NCBI RefSeq assembly: GCF_009847015.1
Contig: NZ_WVEM01000001.1
Coordinates: 248,001-312,000, forward strand
Source of the DNA: Sunxiuqinia indica
GTDB taxonomy: Bacteria; Bacteroidota; Bacteroidia; Bacteroidales; Prolixibacteraceae
Direction of reading: 5' to 3'
DNA: 64,000 nucleotides
In this document: positions 60,140 to 64,000 of the stretch, in pieces
Layout of the letters: every line of letters begins with the position of its first letter
How positions within the stretch are numbered: position 1 is the first letter of the stretch
Notes under the pieces: generated by a model
The model's database searches: none
Seen by the model: only the letters and a program-made list of their open reading frames with translations
What the model was told of the DNA's origin: nothing
Made by a program: the position numbers and the translations under genes

Positions 60140-61039
60140 ATGAAATGGGAAGATAGTAAAAAAGGATTTGAAAATTTCTTGAGACTGGAGAAGTCTTTAT
60201 CTCAAAATTCCATTGCTGCTTATGTGAATGATATTAACAAGCTGATGGTTTTTTTAGAAGAAAATTTCAAGCGCTTAGCACCTGAAAAGGTTAAGTTAAA
60301 TCATCTGCGGAGTTTTGTTGAACACCTGAACGACAGGGGTGTTTCTCCTCGTACTCAAGCACGTACTATTTCTGGAATTAAGTCCTTTTTTAAGTACTTG
60401 TTGATTGAAGGAAAAATTCAGGGAGATCCAACAACATTGTTGGAGTCGCCAAAAATCGGGCGTAAGCTTCCAGATGTATTAACAATGGAGGAGATTGATA
60501 CGATTATTGATGCTGTTGATGTTGAAAAGCCTGAGGGACAGCGCAATAAGGCTATGTTGGAGACGCTTTACAGTTGCGGATTGCGAGTTTCTGAGTTAGT
60601 GAATTTAAAGGTGACAAACTTATTTTTTGAACAAGGCTTTGTTAAAGTTGAAGGCAAAGCCGAAAAAGAAAGACTTGTTCCGGTAAGCGAGAAAGCGGTT
60701 GTTGAAATTAATAAATACCTCAGTGGATACCGGAAGACATTAAAAATTAACCCCGAAAGTGAAAATGTTCTTTTTCTGAATAGAAGAGGAAAGAAACTAA
60801 GCCGGGTTATGATTTTTACAATCATTAAAAATTTGGCTGAAAAAGTGGGGATGGATAAAAAGATTAGTCCACATACCTTCCGTCATTCATTTGCGACTCA
60901 CCTAATTTCTGGAGGAGCGGATTTAAGAGCTGTTCAGGAAATGTTAGGACATGAGTCTATTTTGACAACTGAAATATATACTCACCTTGATCGTGATTAT
61001 TTGAAGTCGACAATTAGTCAATTTCACCCGCGATCATAA
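60140..61039 (+). CDS. xerD: Tyrosine recombinase XerD
   Basis: A 299-residue site-specific recombinase that resolves chromosome dimers with FtsK at dif. The N-terminal SAM-like DNA-binding domain (GFENFLRLEKSLSQNSIAAYVNDINKLMVFL) covers residues 8-90. The catalytic domain shows the R-K-H-R-H-Y set: Arg in LYSCGLRVSELVNL, HTFRHSFATHLISGGADLRAVQEMLGHESILTTEIYTHL. This is the housekeeping XerD pattern, not a mobile-element integrase. The ATG at 60140 is preferred to one at 60128. A terminator follows. Confidence 0.95.
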   Translation: MKWEDSKKGFENFLRLEKSLSQNSIAAYVNDINKLMVFLEENFKRLAPEKVKLNHLRSFVEHLNDRGVSPRTQARTISGIKSFFKYLLIEGKIQGDPTTLLESPKIGRKLPDVLTMEEIDTIIDAVDVEKPEGQRNKAMLETLYSCGLRVSELVNLKVTNLFFEQGFVKVEGKAEKERLVPVSEKAVVEINKYLSGYRKTLKINPESENVLFLNRRGKKLSRVMIFTIIKNLAEKVGMDKKISPHTFRHSFATHLISGGADLRAVQEMLGHESILTTEIYTHLDRDYLKSTISQFHPRS

Positions 61040-61112
61040 GAAATTACCTGGTTCTGTTTTAATGATTTCTTAACATTGTAAATTAGTCAAATAAGTTGGA
61101 TATAAAGTTGCG

Positions 61113-61147
61113 AGACAGTACGTTAGTTAACGTGCTGTCTTTTTTTT
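61113..61147 (+). terminator. Intrinsic terminator of xerD
   Basis: AGACAGTACGTTA pairs with TAACGTGCTGTCT (one T-G pair) around a very short loop, followed by eight T. It lies about 74 bases after the xerD stop. Confidence 0.9.
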
Positions 61148-61273
61148 ATTTAGCTTAGTTTCAAATTAGTACTAAATTGATTTTGGCCTCTTAAAAAGAA
61201 GGAAAAAAATATTATTTTCGTCTGCCGAGAGAAAATTGGTTTTGTTGGAAATATTAATTTTTAATTGTTGATT

Positions 61274-62875
61274 ATGAAAAATTTAGATTTATCGAAGTAC
61301 GGCATTGTTGATGTAAAAGAAATCGTACATAACCCATCTTACGAAGTATTATTTGAGGACGAAACGAAGCCTGAGTTGGAAGGCTTTGAAAAAGGTCAGT
61401 TGACAGAGCTGGATGCAGTCAACGTAATGACTGGCGTTTTTACAGGTCGTTCGCCAAAAGATAAATACATCGTTGAAGATGAAACAACTAAAGACACCAT
61501 GTGGTGGAATTCGCCAGAATCTCCAAATGATAACAAACCAATTTCGAAGGAAGTTTGGAATGATCTTAAAGCAAATACAGTAGAACAGCTATCAGGTAAA
61601 AAGCTTTACGTGATGGATACTTTTTGTGGAGCGAATGAAGATTCTCGTCTGAAAGTACGTTTCATCATGGAAGTTGCATGGCAGGCACACTTTGTGAAAA
61701 ATATGTTCCTTCGTCCAACTGAAGAAGAATTGGCAAACTACGGTGAGCCTGATTTTGTTGTGATGAACGGTTCAAAAACCACAAACGAAAAATATAAAGA
61801 ACACGGATTAAACTCAGAGGTATACACTGTATTTAACCTGACTGAAAAAATGCAGGTCATTGGTGGTACTTGGTATGGTGGAGAAATGAAAAAAGGTATG
61901 TTCGCTATGATGAACTACTACTTACCATTGCGTGGAATGGCTTCAATGCACTGCTCTGCCAATGTTGGTAAGGAAGGCGATGTAGCTATTTTCTTTGGTC
62001 TTTCAGGAACTGGAAAAACAACTTTGTCAACTGACTCAAGCCGCCAGTTAATTGGTGATGACGAGCACGGTTGGGATGATGATGGTGTATTCAACTTTGA
62101 AGGTGGATGTTATGCAAAAACCATCAACCTGGATAAAGAAGCCGAGCCCGAAATTTTTGGTGCTATAAAGCGCGATGCATTGTTGGAAAATGTTACTGTT
62201 GATGAAAATGGTAAAATTGATTTCACTGATGGCTCAGTAACACAAAATACACGGGTTTCATATCCGATTAACCACATCGAAAATATTGCTGTTCCTTCAA
62301 AAGCAGGACATGCTAAAAAAGTAATTTTCCTTTCTGCTGATGCTTTTGGTGTGTTGCCTCCTGTATCAAAATTGACTCCAGAACAAACAAAATACCATTT
62401 CCTATCAGGATTTACCGCTAAGCTTGCTGGTACTGAGCGCGGTGTTACGGCTCCTCAGCCAACTTTTTCTGCTTGTTTTGGTGCTGCATTCTTAACACTT
62501 CACCCTACACAGTATGGTGCTGAGTTAGTGAAAAAAATGGAAGCGCATGGAGCTGAGGCTTACTTGGTAAATACAGGATGGAATGGTACCGGAAAACGGA
62601 TCTCAATTAAAGATACTCGCGGTATTATCAATGCAATTTTGGATGGTTCTATCGAGAAGGCAGAAACGAAAACAGTTCCTGTTTTCAACTTGGAAGTTCC
62701 TACTGCTTTGCCAGGAGTTGATCCTAACATTCTTGACCCACGCGATACTTACGCTGATGTTAAAGAATGGGAAGCAAAAGCTCAGGATTTAGGTGGGCGT
62801 TTTGTTAAAAACTTTGAGAAGTATACTGACAACGAAGAAGGTAAGGCATTGGTTGCTGCCGGTCCTCAATTGTAA
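61274..62875 (+). CDS. pckA: Phosphoenolpyruvate carboxykinase (ATP)
   Basis: A 533-residue enzyme that interconverts oxaloacetate plus ATP and phosphoenolpyruvate plus CO2. [14 protein letters not shown] near residue 58 is the substrate arginine motif, [21 protein letters not shown] near 200 the metal-lysine region, and [43 protein letters not shown] contains the P-loop kinase 1a motif and the metal Asp. Length is standard. In this phylum it often works in the CO2-fixing direction during fermentation. The ATG at 61274 is chosen over an upstream TTG. Confidence 0.98.
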   Translation: MKNLDLSKYGIVDVKEIVHNPSYEVLFEDETKPELEGFEKGQLTELDAVNVMTGVFTGRSPKDKYIVEDETTKDTMWWNSPESPNDNKPISKEVWNDLKANTVEQLSGKKLYVMDTFCGANEDSRLKVRFIMEVAWQAHFVKNMFLRPTEEELANYGEPDFVVMNGSKTTNEKYKEHGLNSEVYTVFNLTEKMQVIGGTWYGGEMKKGMFAMMNYYLPLRGMASMHCSANVGKEGDVAIFFGLSGTGKTTLSTDSSRQLIGDDEHGWDDDGVFNFEGGCYAKTINLDKEAEPEIFGAIKRDALLENVTVDENGKIDFTDGSVTQNTRVSYPINHIENIAVPSKAGHAKKVIFLSADAFGVLPPVSKLTPEQTKYHFLSGFTAKLAGTERGVTAPQPTFSACFGAAFLTLHPTQYGAELVKKMEAHGAEAYLVNTGWNGTGKRISIKDTRGIINAILDGSIEKAETKTVPVFNLEVPTALPGVDPNILDPRDTYADVKEWEAKAQDLGGRFVKNFEKYTDNEEGKALVAAGPQL

Positions 62876-62901
62876 GAGATTACATTTTATTACTATATTT
62901 G

Positions 62902-62930
62902 AGCCCTACCAATTCGGTAGGGCTTTTTTT
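62902..62930 (+). terminator. Intrinsic terminator of pckA
   Basis: A 9-bp perfect stem (AGCCCTACC at 62902-62910, GGTAGGGCT at 62916-62924) with loop AATTC, running into TTTTTTT. Confidence 0.95.
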
Positions 62931-62957
62931 GTGCTTAAAGTGTAGGTGATTTTGCAG

Positions 62958-64000
62958 ATGAAGGTTTTCAAAGATAGGCAGGTTCTCGTTTTGTTTTTAA
63001 TTACGGCAGTCGTACTCCGTCTTTTCAGTTTTTTTACCAGTGTGCTTGATCATGATGAATCTACCTATTTAATAATAGGAAGAGATTTGCTGAATGGAAA
63101 ATTGCTTTACTATGATGTTATTGATAGTAAGCCAGTAGGGATATTTGCAATCTATGCCTTCATGGGCCTTCTGTTTGGACATTCAATTGTAATGAGCCGG
63201 TTGTTTGTTGCTCTTATTGTCGGAGTGACTGCTCACTTGCTTTTTCTCGTTTCAAAGAAAATATTGAATAATCAACCAGCGGCACTGGCCACTGGATTTA
63301 TTTATATTTGTTGTACGTCTACTTGGAACTATTTTGGATTATCTCCTAATACGGAGTTATTCTTCAACTTTTTTACAGCCTTCTCTTTGCTTTTTTTATT
63401 GAAAAAGAGCTCAATTCGATATGGGGTGGCAGGTGTACTTATGGGAATTGGTTTTATTATTAAGTATCTGGTTCTTTTCGATTTCGTCGCTCTAATGTCT
63501 TTTCTATTGGTATATGAAATTATGCAGCGCCGAAGTCGGTTTTCGTGTAAGGATTTTTTACCCTTTCTGTTCTCAGGTGTTGGGTTTGCATTACCTTTTT
63601 TGATGGTAAATCTATATTTCTTTGTCGGAAATTATTTTGAACATTTTAGATTTATTACTTACGATTTGCCGGGAAGGTACATGCAGCAAGGCACAACCTG
63701 GCGATTTGTAAAACTGTTACTCGACTTTTCGGGACGATTTTTCCCGGTTACGTTCTTGATATTTTATGTGTTGTTTTCGAAACAAAAGCTACTTAAGCCA
63801 AGATACAAGTATTTAGTCAATTATTGGATTGCCGCTATATTATTGGCAATCTATCTTCCGGGAAAAGGATTTAGTCACTATGCAATTCAATTGATGATTC
63901 CAATAAGTCTTATTGTAGGTGTGGCTTTTCATTCGGAATTTCGGTTAGGTAAATATGCTCGTTTTTTCTTTCGGGGTAAGACTGGCATGTCTTTTGGCAT
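62958..64000 (+). CDS. GT-C-type membrane glycosyltransferase (N-terminal part, cut by window end)
   Basis: An open frame runs from ATG at 62958 to the end of the window without a stop (347 codons). The protein is strongly hydrophobic, with about nine membrane spans. After the first span it reads VLDHDESTYLIIGRDLLNGKLLYYDV, which matches the acidic DE motif in the first outer loop of ArnT/PMT-type GT-C enzymes; YFGLSPNTELFFNFF and GKGFSHYAIQLMIP also fit. Such enzymes transfer sugars from polyprenyl carriers to lipids or proteins in the periplasm. The C-terminus is missing. It starts 28 bases after the pckA terminator. Confidence 0.82.
   Translation, partial: MKVFKDRQVLVLFLITAVVLRLFSFFTSVLDHDESTYLIIGRDLLNGKLLYYDVIDSKPVGIFAIYAFMGLLFGHSIVMSRLFVALIVGVTAHLLFLVSKKILNNQPAALATGFIYICCTSTWNYFGLSPNTELFFNFFTAFSLLFLLKKSSIRYGVAGVLMGIGFIIKYLVLFDFVALMSFLLVYEIMQRRSRFSCKDFLPFLFSGVGFALPFLMVNLYFFVGNYFEHFRFITYDLPGRYMQQGTTWRFVKLLLDFSGRFFPVTFLIFYVLFSKQKLLKPRYKYLVNYWIAAILLAIYLPGKGFSHYAIQLMIPISLIVGVAFHSEFRLGKYARFFFRGKTGMSFG

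Noticed and set aside
60140-61039. Integrase of a mobile element
   Set aside because: The protein has the housekeeping XerD length and motifs, is next to aroQ, and no attachment-site repeats or cargo genes are nearby.

Overview
This 64 kb window is a chromosomal segment from a member of the Bacteroidota. The evidence is a SusC/SusD pair, TAnnTTTG-type promoter boxes, few Shine-Dalgarno motifs, surface lipoproteins, and Bacteroidota-style housekeeping genes such as single-chain PurL and a divergent aroQ/xerD pair. The mix of glycan and core genes would fit an environmental Marinilabiliales/Prolixibacteraceae-like organism, but that placement is inference. No rRNA, tRNA, CRISPR array, phage or insertion sequence was recognised.

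Region 1 (1-10250) is a polysaccharide utilisation locus. It holds the end of a SusC receptor, a SusD lipoprotein, and three exported enzymes: a GH2 enzyme, a large lipoprotein with a GH67-N-like start, and a GH141-like beta-helix protein. A strong terminator closes it. Region 2 (10288-29722) has an AraC-type regulator divergent from a run of about 17 tightly spaced genes. These encode a cytoplasmic GH31 enzyme, a Gfo/Idh/MocA oxidoreductase, a PhyH-type dioxygenase, two xylose-isomerase-like barrel proteins, a sodium:solute symporter, DUF1349 and DUF3826 proteins, and a GH43 lipoprotein. The run ends with a mutarotase, an aldo/keto reductase, a lactonase-type amidohydrolase and a zinc alcohol dehydrogenase, which resemble the opening of an oxidative L-fucose (or similar deoxysugar) pathway.

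Within region 2 lies an apparently complete corrinoid methyl-transfer set: a UroD-like protein (13916), a corrinoid protein (21741), a second UroD/MtbA-like methyltransferase fused to a thioredoxin-like domain (22412), a CobW-like GTPase (23758) and a MetH-activation-domain protein (24653). The last four overlap or nearly touch. My main hypothesis is corrinoid-dependent removal of O-methyl groups from methylated sugars released by the neighbouring glycoside hydrolases. This is inference from context, not proven.

Region 3 (29755-37747) is mostly housekeeping: aroE, DUF368, rsmE, a SixA-like phosphatase, a YfcE-like phosphodiesterase, SatD-like and DUF3307 proteins, prmA, tpiA and an exported DsrE-like protein. 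Three operator-like inverted repeats at exact 29-bp spacing precede the SatD-like gene. Region 4 (37970-42048) is a second small sugar locus: a GH2 paralogue divergent from a membrane-anchored winged-helix regulator, with nested palindromes between them.

Region 5 (42052-64000) carries a cysteine-cluster protein, purL, a TPR histidine kinase, a DJ-1 family protein, an ECF sigma factor, a BtuB-like TonB receptor, ornithine carbamoyltransferase and carbamate kinase, ftsK, lolA, pyk, aroQ, xerD, pckA and the start of a multi-membrane-span GT-C-type glycosyltransferase cut by the window end.
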